A DNA stretch of 64,000 bases from Oasisia sp. SBJ-2009. Lineage: Eukaryota; Annelida; Polychaeta; Sabellida; Siboglinidae. The stretch lies in NCBI GenBank assembly GCA_964017155.1, contig OZ024855.1:372001-436000 (forward strand), read 5' to 3'. The notes beneath the pieces are model-generated. The model had not been told where the DNA came from, did not search any database, and saw only the letters and a program-made list of their open reading frames with translations. Every line of letters begins with the position of its first letter. Within the stretch, counting starts at the first letter, position 1. Made by a program: the position numbers and the translations under genes. Positions 25,580 through 38,389 of the stretch are shown in pieces.

Positions 25580-27046
25580 TTGTCGTTTTCCTCGATTTGT
25601 TTCCAAAAGTTGGCAAGACGACGCGCACGGTCAGTTGGTTTCGTCGATAGAGTCGTAGTTACACTCCGTGCGTGGAATACGCCCGAGAAGACCGACCGGC
25701 GCGTCGAACTTGGCCATTTCTCTCGATTCTCAAAACTGATCCCCCGTAGACGGATCGGACTTTGTCGTTTTCCTCGATTTGTGCAACTATCACCCTGTTA
25801 AGGTCGCCAAATGCCTCGTCACCTCATCTAGTTAGTGGTTCGTTATTACTCCCGCCGTTTACCCAGCGGTCCGCACGGAATTCTGTTGAAAAGAATGTAA
25901 ACAGACATTTACGCTTCCCCAACTGATCCCCCGTAGACGGATCGGACTTTGTCGTTTTCCTCGATTTGTTTCCAAAAGTTGGCAAGACGACGCGCACGGT
26001 CAGTTGGTTTCGTCGATAGAGTCGTAGTTACACTCCGTGCGTGGAATACGCCCGAGAAGACCGACCGGCGCGTCGAACTTGGCCGTTTCTCTCGATTCTC
26101 AAAACTGATCCCCCGTAGAAGGATCGGACTTTGTCGTTTTCCTCGATTTGTGCAACTATCACCCTGTTAAGGTCGCCAAATGCCTCGTCACCTCATCTAG
26201 TTAGTGGTTCATTATTACTCCCGCCGTTTACCCAGCGGTCGCCACGGAATTCTGTTGAAAAGAATGTAAACAGACTTCCCCAACTGATCCCCCGTAGACG
26301 GATCGGACTTTGTCGTTTTCCTCGATTTGTTTCCAAAAGTTGGCAAGACGACGCGCACGGTCAGTTGGTTTCGTCGAGAGAGTCGTAGTTACACCCCTTG
26401 CGTGGCACACGCCCGAGAAGACCGACCGGCGCGTCGAACTTGGCCGTTTCTCTCGATTCTCAAAACTGATCCCCCGTAGACGGATCGGACTTTGTCGTTT
26501 TGCTCGATTGTGCAACTATCACCCTGTTAAGGTCGCCAAATGTCTTGACACCTCATCTAGTTAGTGGTTCATTATTACTCCCGCCGTTTACCCAGCGGTC
26601 GGCACGGAATTATGTTGAAAAGAATGTAAACAGACATTTACGCTTCCCCAACTGATCCCCCGTAGACGGATCGGACTTTGTCGTTTTCCTCGATTTGTTT
26701 CCAAAAGTTGGCAAGACGACGCGCACGGTCAGTTGGTTTCGTCGATAGAGTCGTAGTTACACTCCGTGCGTGGAATACGCCCGAGAAGACCGACCGGCGC
26801 GTCGAACTTGGCCATTTCTCTCGATTCTCAAAACTGATCCCCCGTAGACGGATCGGACTTTGTCGTTTTCCTCGATTTGTGCAACTATCACCCTGTTAAG
26901 GTCGCCAAATGCCTCGTCACCTCATCTAGTTAGTGGTTCATTATTACTCCCGCCGTTTACCCAGCGGTCGGCACGGAATTCTGTTGAAAAGAAAGTAAAC
27001 ATACACTTACGCTTCCCCAACTGATCCCCCGTAGACGGATCGGACT
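25580..27046 (+). repeat. C-E-D module + C
   Basis: Monomers start at 25580 (C), 25949 (E), 26310 (D) and 26678 (C). The module is 1098 rather than 1099 bp because of a 1-bp deletion in the D copy. Box 1 of the C copy has a private gtggacgg at 25566. Confidence 0.88.
26505..26512 (+). other. 1-bp deletion in box 2 of a D monomer
   Basis: The box-2 end reads cgattgtgc where all other copies I checked read cgatttgtgc. This one-T loss makes the monomer 368 bp. It is one of only four departures from the 361/369 spacing in the window, and could be a real mutation or a sequencing error in a T run. Confidence 0.9.
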
Positions 27047-28506
27047 TTGTCGTTTTCCTCGATTTATTTCCAAAAGTTGGCAAGACGACGCGCACGGTCA
27101 GTTGGTTTTGTCGAGAGAGTCGTAGTTACACTCCGTGCGTGGAATACGCCCGAGAAGTCCGACCGGCGCGTCGAACTTGCCCGTTTGTCTCGATTCTCAA
27201 AACTGATCCCCCGTAGACGGATCGGACTTTGTCGTTTTCCTCGATTTGTGCAACTATCACCCTGTTAAGGTCGCCAAATGCCTCGTCACCTCATCTAGTT
27301 AGTGGTTCGTTATTACTCCCGCCGTTTACCCAGCGGTCCGCACGGAATTCTGTTGAAAAGAATGTAAACATACTTCCCTAACTGATCCCCCGTAGACGGA
27401 TCGGACTTTGTCGTTTTCCTCGATTTGTTTCCAAAAGTTGGCAAGACGACGCGCACGGTCAGTTGGTTTCGTCGAGAGAGTCGTAGTAACACCCCTTGCG
27501 TGGCACACGCCCGAGAATACCGACCGGCGCGTGGAACTTGGCCTTTTCTCTCGATTCTCAAAACTGATCCCCCGTAGACGGATCGGACTTTGTCGTTTTG
27601 CTCGATTTGTGCAACTATCACCCTGTTAAGGTCGCCAAATGTCTTGACACCTCATCTAGTTAGTGGTTCATTATTACTCCCGCCGTTTACCCAGCGGTCG
27701 GCACGGAATTCTGTTGAAAAGAATGTAAACAGACATTTACGCTTCCCCAACTGATCCCCCGTAGACGGATCGGACTTTGTCGTTTTCCTCGATTTGTTTC
27801 CAAAAGTTGGCAAGACGACGCGCACGGTCAGTTGGTTTCGTCGATAGAGTCGTAGTTACACTCCGTGCTTGGAATACGCCCGAGAAGACCGACCGGCGCG
27901 TCGAACTTGGCCATTTCTCTCGATTCTCAAAACTGATCCCCCGTAGACGGATCGGACTTTGTCGTTTTCCTCGATTTGTGCAACTATCACCCTGTTAAGG
28001 TCGCCAAATGCCTCGTCACCTCATCTAGTTAGTGGTTCATTATTACTCCCGCCGTTTACCCAGCGGTCGCCACGGAATTCTGTTGAAAAGAATGTAAACA
28101 GACTTCCCCAACTGATCCCCCGTAGACGGATCGGACTTTGTCGTTTTCCTCGATTTGTTTCCAAAAGTTGGCAAGACGACGCGCACGGTCAGTTGGTTTC
28201 GTCGAGAGAGTCGTAGTTACACCCCTTGCGTGGCACACGCCCGAGAAGACCGACCGGCGCGTCGAACTTGGCCGTTTCTCTCGATTCTCAAAACTGATCC
28301 CCCGTAGACGGATCGGACTTTGTCGTTTTGCTCGATTTGTGCAACTATCACCCTGTTAAGGTCGCCAAATGTCTTGACACCTCATCTAGTTAGTGGTTCA
28401 TTATTACTCCCGCCGTTTACCCAGCGGTCGGCACGGAATTATGTTGAAAAGAATGTAAACAGACATTTACGCTTCCCCAACTGATCCCCCGTAGACGGAT
28501 CGGACT
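27047..28506 (+). repeat. A-B-C-D module (1460 bp)
   Basis: Monomers start at 27047 (A), 27408 (B), 27777 (C) and 28138 (D). The C copy has a private gtgcttgg at 27869 that is shared with the C copies at 35462 and 40949, linking these three modules by descent. Confidence 0.9.
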
Positions 28507-28527
28507 TTGTCGTTTTCCTCGATTTGT
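28479..28527 (+). repeat. 49-bp box, arm-1 copy (representative)
   Basis: This direct repeat begins aactgatccccc and ends ctcgatttgt. It lies at every arm-2/arm-1 junction. Across the array this copy is almost invariant. The recurring change is G to A at box base 48 in types A and K. I found only scattered single-copy changes, at 1639, 25566, 41667, 49722 and 51538. Its function is unknown. It could be a protein-binding site or simply the preferred recombination site of the array. Confidence 0.9.
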
Positions 28528-28875
28528 TTCCAAAAGTTGGCAAGACGACGCGCACGGTCAGTTGGTTTCGTCGATAGAGTCGTAGTTACACTCCGTGCGT
28601 GGAATACGCCCGAGAAGACCGACCGGCGCGTCGAACTTGGCCATTTCTCTCGATTCTCAAAACTGATCCCCCGTAGACGGATCGGACTTTGTCGTTTTCC
28701 TCGATTTGTGCAACTATCACCCTGTTAAGGTCGCCAAATGCCTCGTCACCTCATCTAGTTAGTGGTTCGTTATTACTCCCGCCGTTTACCCAGCGGTCCG
28801 CACGGAATTCTGTTGAAAAGAATGTAAACAGACATTTACGCTTCCCCAACTGATCCCCCGTAGACGGATCGGACT
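28507..28875 (+). repeat. Representative long monomer (type C, 369 bp)
   Basis: This copy is used to describe the unit. Arm 1 is 28507-28688 (182 bp) and arm 2 is 28689-28875 (187 bp). The 49-bp box spans each arm start, at 28479-28527 and 28661-28709. Arm 2 holds an EcoRI site (gaattc) at 28805-28810, and the 8-bp block catttacg at 28833-28840 that is missing from 361-bp copies. By hand count it has 103 C, 84 G and 36 CpG. All three forward frames contain stops, including the tag codons in ctagttagtgg and the taa in cctgttaagg. Type C is marked by gatagagtcg and ggccatttc in arm 1. Confidence 0.95.
28661..28709 (+). repeat. 49-bp box, arm-2 copy (representative)
   Basis: This is the second copy of the 49-bp direct repeat in the same monomer, 182 bp after the first. 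Sequence outside the box differs immediately: caaaactg before it, and gcaactatc after it rather than ttccaaaag. Unlike the arm-1 box it is polymorphic between monomer types, at box bases 6 (A/C), 18 (C/A), 20 (G/T), 22 (T/A), 24 (G/A), 30 (T/G) and 39 (C/G). Confidence 0.9.
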
Positions 28876-29236
28876 TTGTCGTTTTCCTCGATTTGTTTCC
28901 AAAAGTTGGCAAGACGACGCGCACGGTCAGTTGGTTTCGTCGATAGAGTCGTAGTTACACTCCGTGCGTGGAATACGCCCGAGAAGACCGACCGGCGCGT
29001 CGAACTTGGCCGTTTCTCTCGATTCTCAAAACTGATCCCCCGTAGAAGGATCGGACTTTGTCGTTTTCCTCGATTTGTGCAACTATCACCCTGTTAAGGT
29101 CGCCAAATGCCTCGTCACCTCATCTAGTTAGTGGTTCATTATTACTCCCGCCGTTTACCCAGCGGTCGCCACGGAATTCTGTTGAAAAGAATGTAAACAG
29201 ACTTCCCCAACTGATCCCCCGTAGACGGATCGGACT
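28876..29236 (+). repeat. Representative short monomer (type E, 361 bp)
   Basis: This is a short copy for comparison. Arm 1 (28876-29057) is 182 bp, as in long copies. Arm 2 (29058-29236) is 179 bp because catttacg is absent, so acagac runs straight into ttcccc. Box 2 carries the type-E change gtagaagg instead of gtagacgg. Arm 2 has the cggtcgccac variant that in zone III precedes type-D copies. Short arms occur with several tails (cagactt, cagaatt, catactt, cataatt). Confidence 0.93.
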
Positions 29237-32200
29237 TTGTCGTTTTCCTCGATTTGTTTCCAAAAGTTGGCAAGACGACGCGCACGGTCAGTTGGTTTCG
29301 TCGAGAGAGTCGTAGTTACACCCCTTGCGTGGCACACGCCCGAGAAGACCGACCGGCGCGTCGAACTTGGCCGTTTCTCTCGATTCTCAAAACTGATCCC
29401 CCGTAGACGGATCGGACTTTGTCGTTTTGCTCGATTTGTGCAACTATCACCCTGTTAAGGTCGCCAAATGTCTTGACACCTCATCTAGTTAGTGGTTCAT
29501 TATTACTCCCGCCGTTTACCCAGCGGTCGGCACGGAATTATGTTGAAAAGAATGTAAACATACATTTACGCTTCCCCAACTGATCCCCCGTAGACGGATC
29601 GGACTTTGTCGTTTTCCTCGATTTGTTTCCAAAAGTTGGCAAGACGACGCGCACGGTCAGTTGGTTTCGTCGATAGAGTCGTAGTTACACTCCGTGCGTG
29701 GAATACGCCCGAGAAGACCGACCGGCGCGTCGAACTTGGCCATTTCTCTCGATTCTCAAAACTGATCCCCCGTAGACGGATCGGACTTTGTCGTTTTCCT
29801 CGATTTGTGCAACTATCACCCTGTTAAGGTCGCCAAATGCCTCGTCACCTCATCTAGTTAGTGGTTCGTTATTACTCCCGCCGTTTACCCAGCGGTCCGC
29901 ACGGAATTCTGTTGAAAAGAATGTAAACAGACATTTACGCTTCCCCAACTGATCCCCCGTAGACGGATCGGACTTTGTCGTTTTCCTCGATTTGTTTCCA
30001 AAAGTTGGCAAGACGACGCGCACGGTCAGTTGGTTTCGTCGATAGAGTCGTAGTTACACTCCGTGCGTGGAATACGCCCGAGAAGACCGACCGGCGCGTC
30101 GAACTTGGCCGTTTCTCTCGATTCTCAAAACTGATCCCCCGTAGAAGGATCGGACTTTGTCGTTTTCCTCGATTTGTGCAACTATCACCCTGTTAAGGTC
30201 GCCAAATGCCTCGTCACCTCATCTAGTTAGTGGTTCATTATTACTCCCGCCGTTTACCCAGCGGTCGCCACGGAATTCTGTTGAAAAGAATGTAAACAGA
30301 CTTCCCCAACTGATCCCCCGTAGACGGATCGGACTTTGTCGTTTTCCTCGATTTGTTTCCAAAAGTTGGCAAGACGACGCGCACGGTCAGTTGGTTTCGT
30401 CGAGAGAGTCGTAGTTACACCCCTTGCGTGGCACACGCCCGAGAAGACCGACCGGCGCGTCGAACTTGGCCGTTTCTCTCGATTCTCAAAACTGATCCCC
30501 CGTAGACGGATCGGACTTTGTCGTTTTGCTCGATTTGTGCAACTATCACCCTGTTAAGGTCGCCAAATGTCTTGACACCTCATCTAGTTAGTGGTTCATT
30601 ATTACTCCCGCCGTTTACCCAGCGGTCGGCACGGAATTATGTTGAAAAGAATGTAAACAGACATTTACGCTTCCCCAACTGATCCCCCGTAGACGGATCG
30701 GACTTTGTCGTTTTCCTCGATTTGTTTCCAAAAGTTGGCAAGACGACGCGCACGGTCAGTTGGTTTCGTCGATAGAGTCGTAGTTACACTCCGTGCGTGG
30801 AATACGCCCGAGAAGACCGACCGGCGCGTCGAACTTGGCCATTTCTCTCGATTCTCAAAACTGATCCCCCGTAGACGGATCGGACTTTGTCGTTTTCCTC
30901 GATTTGTGCAACTATCACCCTGTTAAGGTCGCCAAATGCCTCGTCACCTCATCTAGTTAGTGGTTCGTTATTACTCCCGCCGTTTACCCAGCGGTCCGCA
31001 CGGAATTCTGTTGAAAAGAATGTAAACAGACATTTACGCTTCCCCAACTGATCCCCCGTAGACGGATCGGACTTTGTCGTTTTCCTCGATTTGTTTCCAA
31101 AAGTTGGCAAGACGACGCGCACGGTCAGTTGGTTTCGTCGATAGAGTCGTAGTTACACTCCGTGCGTGGAATACGCCCGAGAAGACCGACCGGCGCGTCG
31201 AACTTGGCCGTTTCTCTCGATTCTCAAAACTGATCCCCCGTAGAAGGATCGGACTTTGTCGTTTTCCTCGATTTGTGCAACTATCACCCTGTTAAGGTCG
31301 CCAAATGCCTCGTCACCTCATCTAGTTAGTGGTTCATTATTACTCCCGCCGTTTACCCAGCGGTCGCCACGGAATTCTGTTGAAAAGAATGTAAACAGAC
31401 TTCCCCAACTGATCCCCCGTAGACGGATCGGACTTTGTCGTTTTCCTCGATTTGTTTCCAAAAGTTGGCAAGACGACGCGCACGGTCAGTTGGTTTCGTC
31501 GAGAGAGTCGTAGTTACACCCCTTGCGTGGCACACGCCCGAGAAGACCGACCGGCGCGTCGAACTTGGCCGTTTCTCTCGATTCTCAAAACTGATCCCCC
31601 GTAGACGGATCGGACTTTGTCGTTTTGCTCGATTTGTGCAACTATCACCCTGTTAAGGTCGCCAAATGTCTTGACACCTCATCTAGTTAGTGGTTCATTA
31701 TTACTCCCGCCGTTTACCCAGCGGTCGGCACGGAATTATGTTGAAAAGAATGTAAACAGACATTTACGCTTCCCCAACTGATCCCCCGTAGACGGATCGG
31801 ACTTTGTCGTTTTCCTCGATTTGTTTCCAAAAGTTGGCAAGACGACGCGCACGGTCAGTTGGTTTCGTCGATAGAGTCGTAGTTACACTCCGTGCGTGGA
31901 ATACGCCCGAGAAGACCGACCGGCGCGTCGAACTTGGCCATTTCTCTCGATTCTCAAAACTGATCCCCCGTAGACGGATCGGACTTTGTCGTTTTCCTCG
32001 ATTTGTGCAACTATCACCCTGTTAAGGTCGCCAAATGCCTCGTCACCTCATCTAGTTAGTGGTTCGTTATTACTCCCGCCGTTTACCCAGCGGTCCGCAC
32101 GGAATTCTGTTGAAAAGAATGTAAACAGACATTTACGCTTCCCCAACTGATCCCCCGTAGACGGATCGGACTTTGTCGTTTTCCTCGATTTGTTTCCAAA

Positions 32201-32902
32201 AGTTGGCAAGACGACGCGCACGGTCAGTTGGTTTCGTCGATAGAGTCGTAGTTACACTCCGTGCGTGGAATACGCCCGAGAAGACCGACCGGCGCGTCGA
32301 ACTTGGCCGTTTCTCTCGATTCTCAAAACTGATCCCCCGTAGAAGGATCGGACTTTGTCGTTTTCCTCGATTTGTGCAACTATCACCCTGTTAAGGTCGC
32401 CAAATGCCTCGTCACCTCATCTAGTTAGTGGTTCATTATTACTCCCGCCGTTTACCCAGCGGTCGCCACGGAATTCTGTTGAAAAGAATGTAAACAGACT
32501 TCCCCAACTGATCCCCCGTAGACGGATCGGACTTTGTCGTTTTCCTCGATTTGTTTCCAAAAGTTGGCAAGACGACGCGCACGGTCAGTTGGTTTCGTCG
32601 AGAGAGTCGTAGTTACACCCCTTGCGTGGCACACGCCCGAGAAGACCGACCGGCGCGTCGAACTTGGCCGTTTCTCTCGATTCTCAAAACTGATCCCCCG
32701 TAGACGGATCGGACTTTGTCGTTTTGCTCGATTTGTGCAACTATCACCCTGTTAAGGTCGCCAAATGTCTTGACACCTCATCTAGTTAGTGGTTCATTAT
32801 TACTCCCGCCGTTTACCCAGCGGTCGGCACGGAATTATGTTGAAAAGAATGTAAACAGACATTTACGCTTCCCCAACTGATCCCCCGTAGACGGATCGGA
32901 CT

Positions 32903-35900
32903 TTGTCGTTTTCCTCGATTTGTTTCCAAAAGTTGGCAAGACGACGCGCACGGTCAGTTGGTTTCGTCGATAGAGTCGTAGTTACACTCCGTGCGTGGAA
33001 TACGCCCGAGAAGACCGACCGGCGCGTCGAACTTGGCCATTTCTCTCGATTCTCAAAACTGATCCCCCGTAGACGGATCGGACTTTGTCGTTTTCCTCGA
33101 TTTGTGCAACTATCACCCTGTTAAGGTCGCCAAATGCCTCGTCACCTCATCTAGTTAGTGGTTCATTATTACTCCCGCCGTTTACCCAGCGGTCGGCACG
33201 GAATTATGTTGAAAAGAAAGTAAACATACACTTACGCTTCCCCAACTGATCCCCCGTAGACGGATCGGACTTTGTCGTTTTCCTCGATTTATTTCCAAAA
33301 GTTGGCAAGACGACGCGCACGGTCAGTTGGTTTTGTCGAGAGAGTCGTAGTTACACTCCGTGCGTGGAATACGCCCGAGAAGTCCGACCGGCGCGTCGAA
33401 CTTGCCCGTTTGTCTCGATTCTCAAAACTGATCCCCCGTAGACGGATCGGACTTTGTCGTTTTCCTCGATTTGTGCAACTATCACCCTGTTAAGGTCGCC
33501 AAATGCCTCGTCACCTCATCTAGTTAGTGGTTCGTTATTACTCCCGCCGTTTACCCAGCGGTCCGCACGGAATTCTGTTGAAAAGAATGTAAACATACTT
33601 CCCTAACTGATCCCCCGTAGACGGATCGGACTTTGTCGTTTTCCTCGATTTGTTTCCAAAAGTTGGCAAGACGACGCGCACGGTCAGTTGGTTTCGTCGA
33701 GAGAGTCGTAGTAACACCCCTTGCGTGGCACACGCCCGAGAATACCGACCGGCGCGTGGAACTTGGCCTTTTCTCTCGATTCTCAAAACTGATCCCCCGT
33801 AGACGGATCGGACTTTGTCGTTTTGCTCGATTTGTGCAACTATCACCCTGTTAAGGTCGCCAAATGTCTTGACACCTCATCTAGTTAGTGGTTCATTATT
33901 ACTCCCGCCGTTTACCCAGCGGTCGGCACGGAATTCTGTTGAAAAGAATGTAAACAGACATTTACGCTTTCCCAACTGATCCCCCGTAGACGGATCGGAC
34001 TTTGTCGTTTTCCTCGATTTGTTTCCAAAAGTTGGCAAGACGACGCGCACGGTCAGTTGGTTTCGTCGATAGAGTCGTAGTTACACTCCGTGCGTGGAAT
34101 ACGCCCGAGAAGACCGACCGGCGCGTCGAACTTGGCCATTTCTCTCGATTCTCAAAACTGATCCCCCGTAGACGGATCGGACTTTGTCGTTTTCCTCGAT
34201 TTGTGCAACTATCACCCTGTTAAGGTCGCCAAATGCCTCGTCACCTCATCTAGTTAGTGGTTCATTATTACTCCCGCCGTTTACCCAGCGGTCGCCACGG
34301 AATTCTGTTGAAAAGAATGTAAACAGACTTCCCCAACTGATCCCCCGTAGACGGATCGGACTTTGTCGTTTTCCTCGATTTGTTTCCAAAAGTTGGCAAG
34401 ACGACGCGCACGGTCAGTTGGTTTCGTCGAGAGAGTCGTAGTTACACCCCTTGCGTGGCACACGCCCGAGAAGACCGACCGGCGCGTCGAACTTGGCCGT
34501 TTCTCTCGATTCTCAAAACTGATCCCCCGTAGACGGATCGGACTTTGTCGTTTTGCTCGATTTGTGCAACTATCACCCTGTTAAGGTCGCCAAATGTCTT
34601 GACACCTCATCTAGTTAGTGGTTCATTATTACTCCCGCCGTTTACCCAGCGGTCGGAACGGAATTCTGTTGAAAAGAAAGTAAACATACACTTACGCTTC
34701 CCCAACTGATCCCCCGTAGACGGATCGGACTTTGTCGTTTTCCTCGATTTATTTCCAAAAGTTGGCAAGACGACGCGCACGGTCAGTTGGTTTTGTCGAG
34801 AGAGTCGTAGTTACACTCCGTGCGTGGAATACGCCCGAGAAGTCCGACCGGCGCGTCGAACTTGCCCGTTTGTCTCGATTCTCAAAACTGATCCCCCGTA
34901 GACGGATCGGACTTTGTCGTTTTCCTCGATTTGTGCAACTATCACCCTGTTAAGGTCGCCAAATGCCTCGTCACCTCATCTAGTTAGTGGTTCGTTATTA
35001 CTCCCGCCGTTTACCCAGCGGTCCGCACGGAATTCTGTTGAAAAGAATGTAAACATACTTCCCTAACTGATCCCCCGTAGACGGATCGGACTTTGTCGTT
35101 TTCCTCGATTTGTTTCCAAAAGTTGGCAAGACGACGCGCACGGTCAGTTGGTTTCGTCGAGAGAGTCGTAGTAACACCCCTTGCGTGGCACACGCCCGAG
35201 AATACCGACCGGCGCGTGGAACTTGGCCTTTTCTCTCGATTCTCAAAACTGATCCCCCGTAGACGGATCGGACTTTGTCGTTTTGCTCGATTTGTGCAAC
35301 TATCACCCTGTTAAGGTCGCCAAATGTCTTGACACCTCATCTAGTTAGTGGTTCATTATTACTCCCGCCGTTTACCCAGCGGTCGGCACGGAATTCTGTT
35401 GAAAAGAATGTAAACAGACATTTACGCTTCCCCAACTGATCCCCCGTAGACGGATCGGACTTTGTCGTTTTCCTCGATTTGTTTCCAAAAGTTGGCAAGA
35501 CGACGCGCACGGTCAGTTGGTTTCGTCGATAGAGTCGTAGTTACACTCCGTGCTTGGAATACGCCCGAGAAGACCGACCGGCGCGTCGAACTTGGCCATT
35601 TCTCTCGATTCTCAAAACTGATCCCCCGTAGACGGATCGGACTTTGTCGTTTTCCTCGATTTGTGCAACTATCACCCTGTTAAGGTCGCCAAATGCCTCG
35701 TCACCTCATCTAGTTAGTGGTTCATTATTACTCCCGCCGTTTACCCAGCGGTCGCCACGGAATTCTGTTGAAAAGAATGTAAACAGACTTCCCCAACTGA
35801 TCCCCCGTAGACGGATCGGACTTTGTCGTTTTCCTCGATTTGTTTCCAAAAGTTGGCAAGACGACGCGCACGGTCAGTTGGTTTCGTCGAGAGAGTCGTA

Positions 35901-36191
35901 GTTACACCCCTTGCGTGGCACACGCCCGAGAAGACCGACCGGCGCGTCGAACTTGGCCGTTTCTCTCGATTCTCAAAACTGATCCCCCGTAGACGGATCG
36001 GACTTTGTCGTTTTGCTCGATTTGTGCAACTATCACCCTGTTAAGGTCGCCAAATGTCTTGACACCTCATCTAGTTAGTGGTTCATTATTACTCCCGCCG
36101 TTTACCCAGCGGTCGGCACGGAATTATGTTGAAAAGAATGTAAACAGACATTTACGCTTCCCCAACTGATCCCCCGTAGACGGATCGGACT
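32903..36191 (+). repeat. C + two A-B-C-D modules; copy 1 of a 5487-bp-spaced duplication
   Basis: Monomers start at 32903 (C), 33272, 33633, 34002, 34363 (A-B-C-D) and 34732, 35093, 35462, 35823 (A-B-C-D). Private changes shared with 38390-41309 are ggaattatg with gaaagtaaac near 33213, cgctttccc near 33967, ggtcggaacgg near 34657, and gtgcttgg at 35554. The first D passes directly to A without an intervening C. Confidence 0.9.
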
Positions 36192-38389
36192 TTGTCGTTT
36201 TCCTCGATTTGTTTCCAAAAGTTGGCAAGACGACGCGCACGGTCAGTTGGTTTCGTCGATAGAGTCGTAGTTACACTCCGTGCGTGGAATACGCCCGAGA
36301 AGACCGACCGGCGCGTCGAACTTGGCCATTTCTCTCGATTCTCAAAACTGATCCCCCGTAGACGGATCGGACTTTGTCGTTTTCCTCGATTTGTGCAACT
36401 ATCACCCTGTTAAGGTCGCCAAATGCCTCGTCACCTCATCTAGTTAGTGGTTCGTTATTACTCCCGCCGTTTACCCAGCGGTCCGCACGGAATTCTGTTG
36501 AAAAGAATGTAAACAGACATTTACGCTTCCCGAACTGATCCCCCGTAGACGGATCGGACTTTGTCGTTTTCCTCGATTTGTTTCCAAAAGTTGGCAAGAC
36601 GACGCGCACGGTCAGTTGGTTTCGTCGATAGAGTCGTAGTTACACTCCGTGCGTGGAATACGCCCGAGAAGACCGACCGGCGCGTCGAACTTGGCCGTTT
36701 CTCTCGATTCTCAAAACTGATCCCCCGTAGAAGGATCGGACTTTGTCGTTTTCCTCGATTTGTGCAACTATCACCCTGTTAAGGTCGCCAAATGCCTCGT
36801 CACCTCATCTAGTTAGTGGTTCATTATTACTCCCGCCGTTTACCCAGCGGTCGCCACGGAATTCTGTTGAAAAGAATGTAAACAGACTTCCCCAACTGAT
36901 CCCCCGTAGACGGATCGGACTTTGTCGTTTTCCTCGATTTGTTTCCAAAAGTTGGCAAGACGACGCGCACGGTCAGTTGGTTTCGTCGAGAGAGTCGTAG
37001 TTACACCCCTTGCGTGGCACACGCCCGAGAAGACCGACCGGCGCGTCGAACTTGGCCGTTTCTCTCGATTCTCAAAACTGATCCCCCGTAGACGGATCGG
37101 ACTTTGTCGTTTTGCTCGATTTGTGCAACTATCACCCTGTTAAGGTCGCCAAATGTCTTGACACCTCATCTAGTTAGTGGTTCATTATTACTCCCGCCGT
37201 TTACCCAGCGGTCGGCACGGAATTATGTTGAAAAGAATGTAAACAGACATTTACGCTTCCCCAACTGATCCCCCGTAGACGGATCGGACTTTGTCGTTTT
37301 CCTCGATTTGTTTCCAAAAGTTGGCAAGACGACGCGCACGGTCAGTTGGTTTCGTCGATAGAGTCGTAGTTACACTCCGTGCGTGGAATACGCCCGAGAA
37401 GACCGACCGGCGCGTCGAACTTGGCCATTTCTCTCGATTCTCAAAACTGATCCCCCGTAGACGGATCGGACTTTGTCGTTTTCCTCGATTTGTGCAACTA
37501 TCACCCTGTTAAGGTCGCCAAATGCCTCGTCACCTCATCTAGTTAGTGGTTCGTTATTACTCCCGCCGTTTACCCAGCGGTCCGCACGGAATTCTGTTGA
37601 AAAGAATGTAAACAGACATTTACGCTTCCCCAACTGATCCCCCGTAGACGGATCGGACTTTGTCGTTTTCCTCGATTTGTTTCCAAAAGTTGGCAAGACG
37701 ACGCGCACGGTCAGTTGGTTTCGTCGATAGAGTCGTAGTTACACTCCGTGCGTGGAATACGCCCGAGAAGACCGACCGGCGCGTCGAACTTGGCCGTTTC
37801 TCTCGATTCTCAAAACTGATCCCCCGTAGAAGGATCGGACTTTGTCGTTTTCCTCGATTTGTGCAACTATCACCCTGTTAAGGTCGCCAAATGCCTCGTC
37901 ACCTCATCTAGTTAGTGGTTCATTATTACTCCCGCCGTTTACCCAGCGGTCGCCACGGAATTCTGTTGAAAAGAATGTAAACAGACTTCCCCAACTGATC
38001 CCCCGTAGACGGATCGGACTTTGTCGTTTTCCTCGATTTGTTTCCAAAAGTTGGCAAGACGACGCGCACGGTCAGTTGGTTTCGTCGAGAGAGTCGTAGT
38101 TACACCCCTTGCGTGGCACACGCCCGAGAAGACCGACCGGCGCGTCGAACTTGGCCGTTTCTCTCGATTCTCAAAACTGATCCCCCGTAGACGGATCGGA
38201 CTTTGTCGTTTTGCTCGATTTGTGCAACTATCACCCTGTTAAGGTCGCCAAATGTCTTGACACCTCATCTAGTTAGTGGTTCATTATTACTCCCGCCGTT
38301 TACCCAGCGGTCGGCACGGAATTATGTTGAAAAGAATGTAAACAGACATTTACGCTTCCCCAACTGATCCCCCGTAGACGGATCGGACT
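36192..38389 (+). repeat. Two tandem C-E-D trimers
   Basis: Trimer copies begin at 36192 and 37291, offset 1099 bp. The first has a private cttcccgaactg near 36533. They separate the two copies of the larger duplication. Confidence 0.92.

Larger units (their letters stand above)
28507..32902 (+). repeat. Four tandem C-E-D trimers (1099 bp each)
   Basis: Trimer copies begin at 28507, 29606, 30705 and 31804, spaced exactly 1099 bp apart (369 + 361 + 369). By eye they are nearly identical; the only difference I noticed is acatac in place of acagac near 29559. This is the cleanest run of higher-order repeats in the window, and indicates recent amplification. Confidence 0.93.

Noticed and set aside
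28740..28800. RNA polymerase III B-box resemblance around ggttcgttattactcc
   Set aside because: It deviates from the GGTTCGANNCC consensus, there is no matching A box at a suitable distance, and most copies read ggttcatt. There is no support for a tRNA-derived origin.
28507..28875. CENP-B box or similar known centromere motif
   Set aside because: I looked for TTCG-N4-A-N2-CGGG on both strands in the monomer and found no match. The nearest candidates (ttcgtcgat, cccgccgttt) fail at fixed bases.
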